From contig NZ_PFGL01000025.1 of assembly GCF_002783505.1 (NCBI RefSeq), positions 1 through 58,166 on the forward strand: 58,166 bases of DNA, read 5' to 3'. Within the stretch, counting starts at the first letter, position 1. Every line of letters starts with the position of its first letter. The DNA is from Shewanella sp. CG12_big_fil_rev_8_21_14_0_65_47_15 (GTDB lineage: Bacteria; Pseudomonadota; Gammaproteobacteria; Enterobacterales; Shewanellaceae). A program made the translations under genes and the position numbers. Positions 36,811 to 47,825 of the stretch are shown in pieces. The notes under the pieces are model-generated. The model saw only the letters and a list, made by a program, of their open reading frames with translations. It ran no database searches and was not told the origin of the DNA.

Positions 36811-38637
36811 ATGAAACATAAGAATCATTCCATTAGTCACCGAATGACGCTCACCATTATCGGTGTGAGTTCATTTTTTGCGGTGTTAACTATGCTGGTG
36901 CAACTGATATGGAATTATCAGGACAGCATCGACAATGCGACGGCGGATATTCGGGAGTATTCCGAGTCTATTCTCCCTAGTATTGCCAAATCACTCTGGG
37001 ATGTTGACCGTAGTTTACTCTCCGATTTGCTATCGGGCTTAGGTATGATGCCTATGGTATCGAGCGTGAATTTGGAGAGTATTGACGGAGTTGCTATGCA
37101 ACTGGGGAGGCCTATCCGTGGCAGTGATGGGAGTCAGACGCTGTTTCATTATGCGGTTGAATATCAAGAGCAGCAGATTGGAACTCTCACCGTGGGTCTA
37201 GATACGAATAAGCTGTACTACGAGTTATGGCAGCAGTTGATCATTATCGTCCTAGGCAATGGGCTTAAAACCCTACTGATGATTTATCTTATCCTCACTC
37301 TCGTACGTTTACTGGTTACGAGCCGTTTGTCGGCATTAGAAGGTTTTGCCAACCAAATCAATCTTCATTCCCTTAAAAAGCTGTCGGTTCCCGAGGCGAT
37401 TGTGGCAAACCCCGATGAAATCGGCCATGTCGCCCAGTCACTGCAGGCCATGTACCAGAGGATCCGTAACGATTTAGCCCTGAATAAGTGGCAGCAGAGG
37501 GCGTTACAACAACAGCAACACCAACTGGAACGTCTGGTCGAGGAGCGCACTCAAGAACTCAATTGGCAGTCGCGGGCGAACCAATTATTGGCTGAAATTT
37601 CACTGCAATTTCTCAATATGGATACGCTCAGGCTGGATGAAGGCTTGGCCGAGATCAGCCGTAAAATTGGGGTGTTATTCGATGTCCAGAGGGTGAGTAT
37701 ACTCGAATTTACTCAGGGGCAGGCACAGTATCGCAGTCTGTGGGCGAGTGAGCCTAATGCCGAGCAGATCCAAGGTATTTCCGTTGAAAATGTCACCCTA
37801 CTGGCACAAAAATTTGCAACGGAATCGATCCTAGTGATTGAAGATATTGGCTCTTTAAAGTCGCTTTCACCGAAGGAATATGGCGTGATGCGTTCGGTGG
37901 GCATATGCGCCATTGCCGCTTTTGCGATTAAAAATGCGGGTAACTTGCTGGGATTATTGTCGTTATCGACTGTGACTCGCCCGTTAAATTGGAACATGCA
38001 AAAGCACATCATGTTGACGCAATTTGCCGCCGCATTAAACGAATTATTGTTACGCGCAGAAAAAGAGCGGCAAATGTTGGGCTTGCAGCAAGCCTTAGTC
38101 TCAGTGAATGCACAGTTGCAGGTCATGGCCGAAACGGATGAATTGACGGGATTAACCAATAGACGTCCCTTTACCCACACCTTAGAAGCCGTATTGCAGG
38201 GCAAAGTGCCCGCCGGATTGTTAATGCTGGATATCGATTATTTTAAGCGTTACAACGATACCTATGGCCATCTTGAGGGAGATTCAGTGCTAAAGCGGGT
38301 GGCCGAGGCGTTAATGCACAGCGGCATATTACCGCAGGGGGCTTTACTCGCAAGAATTGGTGGTGAAGAGTTTGCCATAGTGCTCGAGCGAGTCACGCCG
38401 GGTCAATTAGGGGCGATTGCGAACCAATTATGTTACCAAGTTGCGGAGTTAAATATTCCCCATAGCGGCTCGCCTATGGCCAAAGTGACCACTAGCATTG
38501 GCGGGGTTTATCTAGCGCTCGATACCCAATCTGGGCTGAAAATGGCGGATGTGCTTCGCCGGGCGGATATGTGTCTTTACCAGGCGAAGGACAAAGGGCG
38601 TAACACTGTGGTGGTCGAGATAAACCCATGGGGCTAA
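36811..38637 (+). CDS. Membrane HAMP-GAF-GGDEF diguanylate cyclase
   Basis: Signalling protein of 608 aa. Helices near residues 13-33 and 147-168 flank a periplasmic domain of about 110 residues; a HAMP-like segment, a Q-rich coiled coil (about 225-250) and a GAF domain (about 260-420) follow. The C-terminal GGDEF domain has TDELTGLTNRRPF, DIDYFKRYNDTYGH and the active-site GGEEF at 517-521, so it should make cyclic di-GMP. I see no RxxD inhibitory site upstream of GGEEF. The gene is paired with the periplasmic binding protein, its likely ligand sensor. Confidence 0.9.
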   Translation: MKHKNHSISHRMTLTIIGVSSFFAVLTMLVQLIWNYQDSIDNATADIREYSESILPSIAKSLWDVDRSLLSDLLSGLGMMPMVSSVNLESIDGVAMQLGRPIRGSDGSQTLFHYAVEYQEQQIGTLTVGLDTNKLYYELWQQLIIIVLGNGLKTLLMIYLILTLVRLLVTSRLSALEGFANQINLHSLKKLSVPEAIVANPDEIGHVAQSLQAMYQRIRNDLALNKWQQRALQQQQHQLERLVEERTQELNWQSRANQLLAEISLQFLNMDTLRLDEGLAEISRKIGVLFDVQRVSILEFTQGQAQYRSLWASEPNAEQIQGISVENVTLLAQKFATESILVIEDIGSLKSLSPKEYGVMRSVGICAIAAFAIKNAGNLLGLLSLSTVTRPLNWNMQKHIMLTQFAAALNELLLRAEKERQMLGLQQALVSVNAQLQVMAETDELTGLTNRRPFTHTLEAVLQGKVPAGLLMLDIDYFKRYNDTYGHLEGDSVLKRVAEALMHSGILPQGALLARIGGEEFAIVLERVTPGQLGAIANQLCYQVAELNIPHSGSPMAKVTTSIGGVYLALDTQSGLKMADVLRRADMCLYQAKDKGRNTVVVEINPWG

Positions 38638-38728
38638 GTCGCTTTTACTGAGCGGGTGTTAGCGGGTTTATTTCTGATTTTTGCCTGCTATAATTGCCGC
38701 CCTTTATTTCCCATCTTTAGGTTTGAGC

Positions 38729-39142
38729 GTGTCAAAACGTGGTAAAAATGCGGCAAATGTGGTGTCGATTTTTAATATCGATGATTTGTCTACCTGGCAA
38801 AAGTACCGTAAAGGTCTGTGTGACACTTGCCATGCCACTTGCTGCACCCTGCCCGTCGAAGTCACTGCCAGTGATCTAGTGCGTATGGCATTAGTGGATG
38901 AGTTTGAAGCCGAAGGCGATCTAAAAGCGATTGCTAAGCGCCTACAAAAAGCCCGCTTAATCGATAATTTTAATCATAAAACCGCTATTTTTACCCTAGC
39001 ACGTATGGCGAATGATGATTGCCTGTTTTTGGATAGCAACACTCGCCGCTGCACTATTTACCACCAACGCCCCGAGACTTGCCGTAATCATCCTCAAATT
39101 GGCCCTAAGCCAAATTTTTGCCCCTATCGCCCGCGGGTGTGA
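38729..39142 (+). CDS. YkgJ-like cysteine cluster protein
   Basis: A 137-aa protein with the CxxC...CC (CDTCHATCCTLP), C (DDCLFLD), C (RRCTIYHQRPETCRNHP) pattern of the YkgJ/CxxCxxCC zinc- or iron-cluster family. The start is GTG 38729 with AGG seven bases upstream; the frame is open to 38681 but that part has no family similarity. Function is unknown; members occur in many proteobacteria. Confidence 0.85.
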   Translation: MSKRGKNAANVVSIFNIDDLSTWQKYRKGLCDTCHATCCTLPVEVTASDLVRMALVDEFEAEGDLKAIAKRLQKARLIDNFNHKTAIFTLARMANDDCLFLDSNTRRCTIYHQRPETCRNHPQIGPKPNFCPYRPRV

Positions 39143-39451
39143 TCTGTTGAGTGCTCAGGTTTGCTTGTTCTCTGTAAACGCTGATGTAGTAATTCTTTTA
39201 TAATTATCTATTTATAGATTCTGATAAAATAATTAACGGGTGAGTTTTCAGCCTTTTCGACACCAAAATGTCACTTAAATGATGGACGCTCATCGGCATG
39301 ACAGACGGGTGGCGAGAGCAGAGTCACGCATAACTGAGCGATTAGCAGATATACTAGACACATATTTACTATCGTCTTGAATTCAACTGACACGCGAGCC
39401 CTAAAACGCGGGTTGGTCCTAGTTAGTCCAGTGTTAAACAAAAGGTGTTAC
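39143..39451. other. Intergenic region upstream of the CNNM/CBS gene
   Basis: No gene supported. TATACT at 39350-39355 is a possible -10 box for the downstream gene; its -35 is not clear. Confidence 0.3.
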
Positions 39452-40768
39452 ATGAGTCTCTTTGATAACGTGATGATTATATTGTGCTTGATCGGCGCGA
39501 GTTGTTTTTTCTCTATGTCAGAAATTGCCCTAGCCGCCTCGCGAAAAATTCGTCTACGTCAGTTGGCCGATGAGGGGGACACTAGAGCAGAAAAAGTGCT
39601 GCATTTGCAGGCCCATCCGGGGAGCTTTTTTACTGTGGTTCAAATTGGCTTGAATGCCGTCGCCATTATGGGCGGTATTGTGGGTGAATCGGCTTTTCGT
39701 CCCTATTTCTATCAATTCTTAACCCCTTGGATAAGCGATCCTTGGTTGAGCCAAGTCAGCTTTTTATTGTCATTTGTGTTGGTCACTAGCGCCTTTATTC
39801 TGGTGGCCGATTTGATGCCAAAGCGTATTGCCATGGCGATGCCTGAACCTGTCGCTCTAGCGGTGGTTGGCCCCATGAGCATCTGCATTACGCTGCTGCG
39901 GCCTTTAGTGTGGTTTTTTAATGGCATGGCGAGTGGCATTTTTAAACTGTTGCAAATTCCGACCGCCCGCAATGACGAAATCACCTCCGACGATATTTAT
40001 GCCGTGATGAACGCCGGAGCCGAAGCCGGGGTACTGGATAAGGGTGAGCAACAAATGATGGAAAATGTGTTTGAAATGCAAACCGTTTCAGTCACATCCG
40101 CCATGACGGCCCGCGAGAGTCTAGTGTACTTTTTACTGCAGGACAGTGAAGAAGATATTAAACGTAAGATCGCCGAAGATCCCCACACTAAATTTTTAGT
40201 CTGTGATGGTCAGTTGGATATGATCAAAGGGTTTGTGGATGCGAAAGAACTGCTGATCCGCGTGATCAATGGCGAGAACATCACGCTCAAAGACAGTAGC
40301 TTAGTGCATACCTCACTGATCATTCCCGATACCTTAAGCCTGTCAGAGGCGATGGAATACTTCAAAAATAGCCGCGCCGACTTTGCCGTGGTGATGAATG
40401 AATACGCCCTAGTAGTGGGGATTGTGACCACCAACGATTTACAGCGCGCCGTGATGGGCGCGTGGTCGCTGCACGAGAGCGAAGAGCAGATCATCGCCCG
40501 TGATAGCAACTCTTGGCTAGTCGACGGGGTGACGCCTATTACCGACGTGATGCGCGCCTTCGGCATCGAAGAATTCCCGCACAATCAGAACTATGAAACC
40601 ATCGCCGGTTTTATGATGTATATGCTGCGTAAAATCCCCAAGCGTACCGATTTCGTCAACTATGCCGGCTACAAGTTTGAGGTGGTCGATATCGATTCGT
40701 ACAAGGTCGATCAGCTATTGGTCACTCGTATCGATGCTAACGATAAATTGATGTCGCCAGATACCTAA
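39452..40768 (+). CDS. CNNM/CBS domain membrane protein (YtfL/hemolysin C-like)
   Basis: A 438-aa inner-membrane protein. The CNNM (DUF21) transmembrane domain is at residues about 1-180 with SEIALAASRKIRLRQLADEGD, a CBS pair follows (about 200-335, ending VVGIVTTNDLQRAVMG), and a CorC/HlyC-type C-terminal domain closes it (about 350-430, ETIAGFMMYMLRKIPKRTD). Such proteins take part in Mg2+/Co2+ efflux or related cation handling. ATG 39452 follows AAAGGTG. The gene overlaps the convergent ilvY by three bases. Confidence 0.9.
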   Translation: MSLFDNVMIILCLIGASCFFSMSEIALAASRKIRLRQLADEGDTRAEKVLHLQAHPGSFFTVVQIGLNAVAIMGGIVGESAFRPYFYQFLTPWISDPWLSQVSFLLSFVLVTSAFILVADLMPKRIAMAMPEPVALAVVGPMSICITLLRPLVWFFNGMASGIFKLLQIPTARNDEITSDDIYAVMNAGAEAGVLDKGEQQMMENVFEMQTVSVTSAMTARESLVYFLLQDSEEDIKRKIAEDPHTKFLVCDGQLDMIKGFVDAKELLIRVINGENITLKDSSLVHTSLIIPDTLSLSEAMEYFKNSRADFAVVMNEYALVVGIVTTNDLQRAVMGAWSLHESEEQIIARDSNSWLVDGVTPITDVMRAFGIEEFPHNQNYETIAGFMMYMLRKIPKRTDFVNYAGYKFEVVDIDSYKVDQLLVTRIDANDKLMSPDT

Positions 40769-41637
40769 ATCACTTCTAAGAAAGCGCTCAGTATGGGGTC
40801 ATCCAGTCGTTTCACCTTGCAACAGCAGCCGAGTTCAAAGGGCGGTATCGCAACGGGAGAGGCGAGTAACTGGATGCGATCCCGCACTGGGCTGTTATTG
40901 ATCACCACTTCTGGGCTGATGCTCACGCCGCAGCCTAACGCTACCATAGAGGCGATCGCTTCTTGGCCCGACACTTGGGCATAGATATTAGGGCTGATGC
41001 CCATTTGTTTAAACCAGTTATCGGCGCGGCGCCGTCCGGGGCCATGATCGGGAATGATAAAGGGCACGCTCGACCAATCGATGGGCGTTTGGCTAATTTG
41101 CTGCTGCACCGCGCAGCGGATAGTCGGCGCAATAATCGACAGCGGCACATCGTCGATTTTGGCAAAGTGTAAGCTGCTCGGAAACGGATCGGGTAGGGCG
41201 GCGATGGCGATATCGGCGCGATTCTGCTGCACTTCGGCCAGCGCGTTCGCCGCATCTCCTGTGGTTAAGGCTATTTCGACGAAGGGATGCTCTTGGCGGA
41301 ATCGATCCAACAAACCCGGTAAATGACTGTAGGCGGCGGTGACCGAGCAATACAGATTTAACCGACCGCGCAGCACGTCCTGTTTAAGATCGATACTGTG
41401 CTTGAGTGTGCTCCAATGGTTCAAGGTCTGCTCGGCGAACAGCTTAAACTCACGCCCAGCATGGGTTAAGGTCACGCTGCGATTGTCCCGCTCGAGCAAT
41501 TTCGCGTTCACTTCCTCTTCTAATCTTTGCAGTGCTCGGCTTAGGGTCGATGGGCTCACATGCATCTGCTCCGCCGTTTTGGCGAAGTGCAAACTGTCAC
41601 ATAAGTGCAGGTACAATTTGAGGGTACGAATATCCAT
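40765..41637 (-). CDS. ilvY: LysR-type regulator IlvY
   Basis: Activator of ilvC in response to acetolactate or acetohydroxybutyrate. The 290-aa protein has the LysR N-terminal helix-turn-helix (LHFAKTAEQMHVSPSTLSRALQRLEEE) and an effector-binding C-terminal domain. Assignment rests on its divergent position next to ilvC, exactly as in E. coli. Confidence 0.93.
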   Translation of the reverse strand: MDIRTLKLYLHLCDSLHFAKTAEQMHVSPSTLSRALQRLEEEVNAKLLERDNRSVTLTHAGREFKLFAEQTLNHWSTLKHSIDLKQDVLRGRLNLYCSVTAAYSHLPGLLDRFRQEHPFVEIALTTGDAANALAEVQQNRADIAIAALPDPFPSSLHFAKIDDVPLSIIAPTIRCAVQQQISQTPIDWSSVPFIIPDHGPGRRRADNWFKQMGISPNIYAQVSGQEAIASMVALGCGVSISPEVVINNSPVRDRIQLLASPVAIPPFELGCCCKVKRLDDPILSAFLEVI

Positions 41638-41895
41638 AGCTTATCCTGTTTAGTTTGAACTTAAGCCTAGCTTGAGTGACGGCGTGATTCGGTGCTGCAT
41701 ATTGGTGCCGATATTACTGCCAGTGTTACTGATCATGATTGCAATTGACGTTGCTAAAAACGCAATATGAGGTTTCGAATATATCATTTTAAGCAATGAT
41801 AAGCATGGGTTATAGTGATTTCAATCACAACCAAGTCGTAACATTATGTTAGTTTGGTTGCGTCCAAAATTTCTGACTTATAGGTGGTATATCAG
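41638..41895. promoter_or_regulatory. ilvY-ilvC divergent promoter with candidate IlvY operators
   Basis: Two dyads lie between the genes: TTGC-N7-GCAA (41751-41765) and ATCATT-N6-AATGAT (41782-41799). IlvY is known to bind tandem operators in this spacer in E. coli; which repeat corresponds is inference. Ribosome site TAGGTGG precedes ilvC. Confidence 0.6.
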
Positions 41896-43368
41896 ATGGC
41901 TAACTATTTTAACTCTCTGAATTTACGTCAACAATTAGCACAGCTTGGCCAATGTCGTTTTATGGATCGCTCTGAATTTGCCGACGGCTGTCACTACATC
42001 AAAGATTGGAATATTGTTATTTTAGGTTGTGGTGCCCAAGGCCTTAACCAAGGCTTGAACATGCGTGATTCGGGTCTGAATATCTCCTTTGCCCTGCGTC
42101 CTGAGGCGATTGAACAGAAACGTGCCTCATGGCAGAAAGCGACCGACAACGGTTTTTGTGTCGGTACCTTTGAAGAATTAATCCCTACGGCGGATCTGGT
42201 GCTTAACCTGACGCCGGACAAGCAGCATTCCAACGTGGTTAACGCGGTTATGCCACTGATGAAACAAGGTGCTACCTTGTCCTACTCCCACGGCTTCAAC
42301 ATTGTTGAAGAGGGAATGCAAGTTCGTCCCGATATCACTGTGGTGATGGTTGCCCCTAAGTGCCCAGGCACTGAAGTGCGTGAAGAATACAAACGTGGTT
42401 TTGGTGTACCTACCCTTATCGCGGTTCACCCAGAAAACGATCCAAACGGTGACGGCTTAGAGATTGCTAAAGCCTACGCCAGCGCCACGGGTGGTGACAG
42501 AGCCGGTGTTCTACTGTCGTCTTTCATCGCCGAGGTGAAGTCGGATCTGATGGGCGAGCAGACCATTCTGTGCGGTATGTTGCAGACGGGTGCCATCTTA
42601 GGTTATGAGAAAATGATCGCCGATGGCGTTGAGCCAGGCTACGCGGCCAAGCTTATCCAGCAAGGTTGGGAAACGGTCACTGAAGCGCTGAAACACGGCG
42701 GCATCACTAACATGATGGACCGTTTGTCTAATCCAGCCAAGATTAAAGCATTTGAAATTGCAGAAGATTTAAAAGAAATCCTCCAGCCATTATTTGAAAA
42801 GCACATGGATGACATCATCAGCGGCGAATTCTCTCGCACTATGATGCAAGATTGGGCGAACGACGATGCGAACCTGCTGCGTTGGAGAGCCGAAACTGGC
42901 GAAACAGGTTTCGAAAATGCCCCCGTATCGAGCGAGCATATCGACGAACAAACCTATTTCGACAAAGGTATTTTCCTTGTCGCTATGATCAAAGCGGGTG
43001 TGGAACTGGCGTTCGATACTATGGTGTCTGCGGGTATAGTGGAAGAGTCGGCTTATTACGAGTCACTGCATGAAACACCACTTATCGCCAACACTATTGC
43101 CCGTAAGCGTTTGTACGAAATGAACGTGGTGATTTCAGACACGGCCGAATACGGTTGCTACCTGTTCAATCACGCCGCCGTGCCACTGCTGCGCGATTAC
43201 GTTAATGCCATGTCACCTGAGTATTTAGGTGCGGGTCTTAAGGATAGTTCCAACAGCGTCGATAACCTGAAACTCATTGCCGTCAATGATGCGATTCGCC
43301 ACACAGATGTGGAATATATTGGTGCCGAACTTCGCGGTTATATGACTGAAATGAAAAGTATTGTTTGA
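41896..43368 (+). CDS. ilvC: Ketol-acid reductoisomerase (class II)
   Basis: Converts acetolactate or acetohydroxybutyrate to the dihydroxy acid with NADPH and Mg2+, the second step of isoleucine/valine synthesis. The protein (490 aa) has the long class II form with duplicated C-terminal domain, as in E. coli. The NADPH-binding Rossmann motif [12 protein letters not shown] is near residue 48, and [17 protein letters not shown] and [13 protein letters not shown] are present. ATG 41896 is preferred over 41884 because it starts the conserved [14 protein letters not shown]. Confidence 0.97.
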   Translation: MANYFNSLNLRQQLAQLGQCRFMDRSEFADGCHYIKDWNIVILGCGAQGLNQGLNMRDSGLNISFALRPEAIEQKRASWQKATDNGFCVGTFEELIPTADLVLNLTPDKQHSNVVNAVMPLMKQGATLSYSHGFNIVEEGMQVRPDITVVMVAPKCPGTEVREEYKRGFGVPTLIAVHPENDPNGDGLEIAKAYASATGGDRAGVLLSSFIAEVKSDLMGEQTILCGMLQTGAILGYEKMIADGVEPGYAAKLIQQGWETVTEALKHGGITNMMDRLSNPAKIKAFEIAEDLKEILQPLFEKHMDDIISGEFSRTMMQDWANDDANLLRWRAETGETGFENAPVSSEHIDEQTYFDKGIFLVAMIKAGVELAFDTMVSAGIVEESAYYESLHETPLIANTIARKRLYEMNVVISDTAEYGCYLFNHAAVPLLRDYVNAMSPEYLGAGLKDSSNSVDNLKLIAVNDAIRHTDVEYIGAELRGYMTEMKSIV

Positions 43369-43398
43369 GTTAAATTGACCAAATAAAGGCTGATATAA

Positions 43399-43446
43399 AA
43401 TGCCAAGACACTAGGATCAGGTGCTTGGCATTGTTGAAAATTTTAC
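43399..43446 (+). terminator. Terminator-like hairpin after ilvC
   Basis: AATGCCAAG (43399-43407) and CTTGGCATT (43424-43432) pair around a 16-base loop; the T tract (GTTGAAAATTTT) is weak. Confidence 0.6.
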
Positions 43447-43725
43447 CTGCTTCGTGGGTTGTCGAGCGGGCAAAAACGACACAGTTAGTGAGTCTATGGT
43501 TCAGTAGGTGAATCGCGCCGACTGAGGCTCAACAGTTAACGTTTTACCTTGTTGTTTTGCATTGTCTCGGCAGGGAAGCTGAATTTTTTTTGACAAAAGA
43601 TATTTTTTATTGTGTTTGGCTGTCGCTTTATGGTAAAGCTAATAGCTCGCAACGGGCAGAGCCCTGCGACTTATTATTTAAGCGATACTCATATTTCAGA
43701 AAACACCGATTAGGGATCCATATTG

Positions 43726-43812
43726 ATGTTTAACCAAGCTGCCAAGCTCATTCTCGTGATTATTACCGTCGTGATTATTAAATCACAGCGGGGGCGGCGC
43801 ATGGCGAACTGA
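43726..43812 (+). CDS. ilvL: ilv operon leader peptide
   Basis: A 28-residue reading frame, MFNQAAKLILVIITVVIIKS followed by QRGRRMAN, starting at ATG 43726. Of residues 8-18, ten of eleven are leucine, isoleucine or valine (only one T between), which is the hallmark of a branched-chain amino-acid attenuator. A strong terminator follows at 43841-43880 and then ilvG. I infer that ribosome stalling at scarce Ile/Val/Leu-tRNA would allow read-through, as in the E. coli ilvGMEDA operon. The ribosome site is weak (AGGGATC, 12 bases upstream). Confidence 0.9.
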   Translation: MFNQAAKLILVIITVVIIKSQRGRRMAN

Positions 43813-43840
43813 TAGACCTAAAAGGTTAAAAGTTTCGAAA

Positions 43841-43880
43841 GAACCCCCCGCTCCGAAAGGACCGGGGGGTTCTTCGTTTC
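43841..43880 (+). terminator. ilv attenuator terminator
   Basis: GAACCCCCCG (43841-43850) pairs perfectly with CGGGGGGTTC (43863-43872), followed by TTCGTTTC. It lies between the leader peptide and ilvG, the position of an attenuator. Confidence 0.9.
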
Positions 43881-43978
43881 AGGGGCTAAGTTTTAAAACC
43901 TAAGTTTTTTAGACCAGTTTCGAAAGAGTAAAAATAGTCGATTTTCGGCAATTCAGGACTAACGTAGCGAGAAAGAAT

Positions 43979-45652
43979 ATGGAACCAGGGCAGATGATCA
44001 GAGGCGCAGACGCGGTAATCAAAGTGTTAGCAGCACATGGCGTCACCACAGTGTTTGGTTACCCAGGTGGTGCCATTATGCCAATCTACGATGCCCTCTA
44101 TGGCAGCCCCGTCGAACATCTGCTCAGTCGTCACGAACAAGGCGCCGCCTTTGCCGCAGTAGGATACGCAAGAGCCAGCGGTAAAACTGGCGTGTGCTTT
44201 GCGACCTCAGGCCCTGGCGCGACTAACCTGATCACCTCCCTTGCCGACGCGCTGTTAGATTCTGTGCCTATGGTGGCCATCACAGGCCAAGTCTCTACCG
44301 CCGTTATCGGCACCGACGCCTTTCAAGAAATCGACGTGTTGGGCATGTCACTGAGCTGCACTAAGCACAGTTTTATGGTGACAGACGTCAACGACCTGAT
44401 CCCAACCTTGTATCAAGCTTTCGAAATCGCCGCATCCGGTCGCCCTGGCCCTGTGCTGGTCGATATCCCGAAGGACATTCAACTCGCTCACCTCGAATAT
44501 CGCACACCTTTGCTGGCCGTCATGAACGAACCCCAAGCCGAGATGAATGATATCGACGCCGCCCGTGCGCTGTTGGCTGAAGCGAAACAACCTATGTTGT
44601 ATGTCGGCGGTGGTGTCGGCATGGCGGGCGCGGTCGATCAACTGCGTGAGTTTATTAAAGTAACGGGTATACCTTCGGTCGCGACCTTGAAAGGACTGGG
44701 CAGTATCGCCCACGGCACGCCCGGTTACTTAGGCATGTTAGGCATGCATGGCGGCAAGGCTGCCAACTTAGCGGTACAGGATTGCGATTTGTTGATCGTG
44801 GTGGGTGCTCGTTTCGACGACCGAGTCACTGGCCGTTTAGCGAGCTTTGCCGACAAGGCCAAAGTGATCCATTTAGACATAGACGCCGCCGAACTGGGCA
44901 AACTGCGTATGCCAGAGGTGGCAATCGCCGGTGACTTACGCCAAATCCTCCCCGCCTTAGCCATGTCGATGAACATCACGCCTTGGCAGGCCGAGGTGGA
45001 GCATTTATCCCGTAAGCATCAATGGGATTATCAACACCCCGGCAGTTTGATCTACGCCCCCGCACTGCTGCGCCGTTTAGCCAATAAATTACCCGAAGAC
45101 AATGTTGTTTGTTGTGATGTAGGCCAGCACCAAATGTGGGTCGCCCAGCATATGTGGTTCCGCCGCCCAGAGGATCATCTGTCCAGCGCGGGCTTAGGCA
45201 CTATGGGCTTTGGTTTGCCCGCCGCCATTGGCGCGCAAGTGGCCCGCCCCGATGCCACTGTGGTGACTGTCTCTGGTGATGGGTCTTTTATGATGAATGT
45301 GCAGGAACTGACCACCATCAAACGCCGCAAGCTGCCAGTGAAAATCGTGCTTATCGACAATCAAAAACTCGGCATGGTGAAGCAGTGGCAGCAGCTATTT
45401 TTTGAAGAGCGCTACAGCGAAACGGATTTATCCGATAACCCAGATTTTGTGCAATTGGCCTCCGCCTTCGATATCCCCGGCCGCACGATTTTCTCTTCCG
45501 ACGAAGTGGAAGAAGCCTTAACCGAAATGTTAGCGGCTAAGGGCCCGTATTTATTACACGTTGCAATCGACGATGCTTTTAACGTTTGGCCACTGGTGCC
45601 CCCCGGCGCATCAAACAGCGATATGATGGACGAAATGGAGAAACAAACATGA
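43979..45652 (+). CDS. ilvG: Acetolactate synthase II-type large subunit
   Basis: Thiamine-diphosphate enzyme (557 aa) that condenses pyruvate with pyruvate or 2-oxobutyrate. The catalytic glutamate lies in [11 protein letters not shown] (near residue 48), with FAD-related SGPGATN and the ThDP motif [14 protein letters not shown]...IDNQ. The start ATG 43979 is preceded by GAGAAAG. Pairing with a small ilvM-like gene by ATGA overlap identifies it as the ilvG type. Confidence 0.96.
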   Translation: MEPGQMIRGADAVIKVLAAHGVTTVFGYPGGAIMPIYDALYGSPVEHLLSRHEQGAAFAAVGYARASGKTGVCFATSGPGATNLITSLADALLDSVPMVAITGQVSTAVIGTDAFQEIDVLGMSLSCTKHSFMVTDVNDLIPTLYQAFEIAASGRPGPVLVDIPKDIQLAHLEYRTPLLAVMNEPQAEMNDIDAARALLAEAKQPMLYVGGGVGMAGAVDQLREFIKVTGIPSVATLKGLGSIAHGTPGYLGMLGMHGGKAANLAVQDCDLLIVVGARFDDRVTGRLASFADKAKVIHLDIDAAELGKLRMPEVAIAGDLRQILPALAMSMNITPWQAEVEHLSRKHQWDYQHPGSLIYAPALLRRLANKLPEDNVVCCDVGQHQMWVAQHMWFRRPEDHLSSAGLGTMGFGLPAAIGAQVARPDATVVTVSGDGSFMMNVQELTTIKRRKLPVKIVLIDNQKLGMVKQWQQLFFEERYSETDLSDNPDFVQLASAFDIPGRTIFSSDEVEEALTEMLAAKGPYLLHVAIDDAFNVWPLVPPGASNSDMMDEMEKQT

Positions 45653-45906
45653 TCCACTCTCTGGAATTAACGGTTCAACAACGCCCCGAAGTGCTTGAGC
45701 GTGTCCTGCGCGTGACTCGCCATCGTGGCTTTAGGATTACCCAAATGCAGATGCGCATGAACGACGATGCGAGCCTGTCGCTGGATATGGAGGTCGATAG
45801 CGAACGTGCCATCGAACTCTTAAGTAATCAGCTGAATAAACTGATTGATGTGACTCAGTGTAAGGTATTGTTACCACTGAGCTTGCAACAAACGGCGAAT
45901 GCGTAA
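45649..45906 (+). CDS. ilvM: Acetolactate synthase II-type small subunit
   Basis: Regulatory ACT-domain subunit of 85 aa: [28 protein letters not shown] is the ACT start. ATG 45649 overlaps the ilvG stop (ATGA), with GGAG 8-11 bases upstream. The subunit is short like E. coli IlvM, a type insensitive to valine. Confidence 0.95.
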   Translation: MIHSLELTVQQRPEVLERVLRVTRHRGFRITQMQMRMNDDASLSLDMEVDSERAIELLSNQLNKLIDVTQCKVLLPLSLQQTANA

Positions 45907-45964
45907 GCCTGCGCCATAAGAATTAAGAATACGATTTTTCGATTTGAGATAAAGGATACAGTCA

Positions 45965-47824
45965 ATGCCAAAGTTACGTTCAGCTACCAGTACCGAAGGC
46001 CGCAATATGGCGGGTGCCCGTGCGTTATGGCGCGCCACAGGGGTGAAAGACAATGATTTTGGTAAGCCAATTATCGCCATTGCTAACTCCTTTACTCAGT
46101 TTGTACCGGGTCACGTGCACTTAAAAGACATGGGCTCACTGGTGGCGAGCGCCATCGAAGAAGCGGGCGGTATCGCCAAAGAATTCAATACGATCGCCGT
46201 CGATGATGGTATCGCCATGGGCCACGGCGGCATGCTTTACAGTCTGCCATCGCGTGAGCTTATCGCCGACAGTGTGGAATACATGGTTAACGCCCACTGC
46301 GCCGATGCCTTAGTCTGTATTTCCAACTGCGACAAGATCACCCCCGGCATGTTGATGGCGGCGCTGCGCCTCAATATCCCCGTCGTGTTTGTGTCTGGTG
46401 GACCGATGGAAGCGGGTAAAACTAAGCTGTCGGATAAGCTCATCAAGCTCGACTTAGTCGATGCTATGGTGGCGGGCGCCGACTCGAACGTGAGCGATGA
46501 AGACAGTGCCAAAATTGAGCGTAGCGCGTGCCCAACCTGTGGATCTTGCTCGGGTATGTTTACCGCGAACTCAATGAACTGTTTAACCGAAGCCCTAGGG
46601 TTATCGCTGCCGGGTAACGGCTCTATGCTGGCCACCCACGCGGATCGCCGTGAGCTATTTTTAGAGGCGGGTCGGCGGGTGATGGCGCTGGCAAAGCGTT
46701 ATTATCATCAAGATGATGCATCGGCATTGCCACGTAATATCGCCAGCTTCAAAGCCTTCGAAAATGCCATGACCTTAGATATCGCCATGGGCGGTTCATC
46801 TAATACCGTATTGCATTTATTGGCCGCCGCGCAGGAGGCCGATGTTGATTTTACCATGGCGGATATCGACCGTATGTCGCGCCTGGTGCCGCACCTTTGT
46901 AAGGTCGCACCCTCGACGCCTAAATATCATATGGAAGATGTGCACCGTGCGGGCGGCGTGATGGGGATTTTAGGCGAACTCGACAGAGCCGGATTACTGC
47001 ATACCGATGTGTTTCATGTGGCTGCCGATGAAGGCGGCAATTTAAAGTCGGTGCTGGCGAAATACGATGTGATGCAGACCCAAGATGAAACAGTAAAACA
47101 CTTCTTTATGGCGGGGCCTGCGGGCATTCCGACCACTAAAGCCTTTAGCCAAGATTGTCGCTGGACTTCGCTCGATGATGACAGACGAGAAGGCTGTATC
47201 CGTAGCCGCGAGTTTGCCTTCAGCCAAGAGGGCGGGCTTGCCGTATTATCGGGCAACGTGGCCGAGAATGGCTGTATCGTTAAAACGGCGGGCGTGGATG
47301 AATCGAATCTGACTTTCGTTGGCTCGGCGCGCGTCTATGAAAGCCAAGATGACGCCGTGGCGGGCATTTTAGGCGGCGAAGTGGTGGCAGGTGATGTGGT
47401 GGTTATCCGTTACGAAGGCCCGAAAGGTGGCCCGGGTATGCAAGAAATGTTGTATCCAACCAGTTACTTAAAATCACGCGGTTTAGGCAAGGCCTGTGCG
47501 CTGATCACCGACGGTCGTTTCTCCGGTGGTACTTCAGGTTTATCTATTGGCCACGTATCACCCGAAGCAGCGGCGGGTGGCACTATTGCCTTGATTGAAA
47601 ATGGCGATCGCATCGAGATTGATATCCCCAAGCGCAGTATCAAGCTGGCGTTAACTGATGCCGAATTGGCCGCTCGCCGCGAGGCCATGTTAGCGCGTGG
47701 TCCAATGGCGTGGAAGCCCATAGGTCGAGAGCGTTATGTATCACTCGCGCTTAAGGCCTACGCCATGCTCGCCACCAGTGCCGATAAGGGCGCGGTGCGC
47801 GATCGCAGTAAACTGGAGGGCTAA
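45965..47824 (+). CDS. ilvD: Dihydroxy-acid dehydratase
   Basis: Iron-sulfur enzyme of 619 aa that dehydrates 2,3-dihydroxy acids to 2-oxo acids, the third step of Ile/Val synthesis. The cluster cysteines lie in NCDKITPGM and [34 protein letters not shown] is the C-terminal signature. 58 bases separate it from ilvM. Confidence 0.98.
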   Translation: MPKLRSATSTEGRNMAGARALWRATGVKDNDFGKPIIAIANSFTQFVPGHVHLKDMGSLVASAIEEAGGIAKEFNTIAVDDGIAMGHGGMLYSLPSRELIADSVEYMVNAHCADALVCISNCDKITPGMLMAALRLNIPVVFVSGGPMEAGKTKLSDKLIKLDLVDAMVAGADSNVSDEDSAKIERSACPTCGSCSGMFTANSMNCLTEALGLSLPGNGSMLATHADRRELFLEAGRRVMALAKRYYHQDDASALPRNIASFKAFENAMTLDIAMGGSSNTVLHLLAAAQEADVDFTMADIDRMSRLVPHLCKVAPSTPKYHMEDVHRAGGVMGILGELDRAGLLHTDVFHVAADEGGNLKSVLAKYDVMQTQDETVKHFFMAGPAGIPTTKAFSQDCRWTSLDDDRREGCIRSREFAFSQEGGLAVLSGNVAENGCIVKTAGVDESNLTFVGSARVYESQDDAVAGILGGEVVAGDVVVIRYEGPKGGPGMQEMLYPTSYLKSRGLGKACALITDGRFSGGTSGLSIGHVSPEAAAGGTIALIENGDRIEIDIPKRSIKLALTDAELAARREAMLARGPMAWKPIGRERYVSLALKAYAMLATSADKGAVRDRSKLEG

Positions 47825-47825
47825 T

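Noticed and set aside
43726..43812. Small membrane protein or toxin peptide
   Set aside because: Hydrophobic, but almost purely Ile/Val/Leu and placed directly before an attenuator and ilvG, so a leader peptide explains it better.
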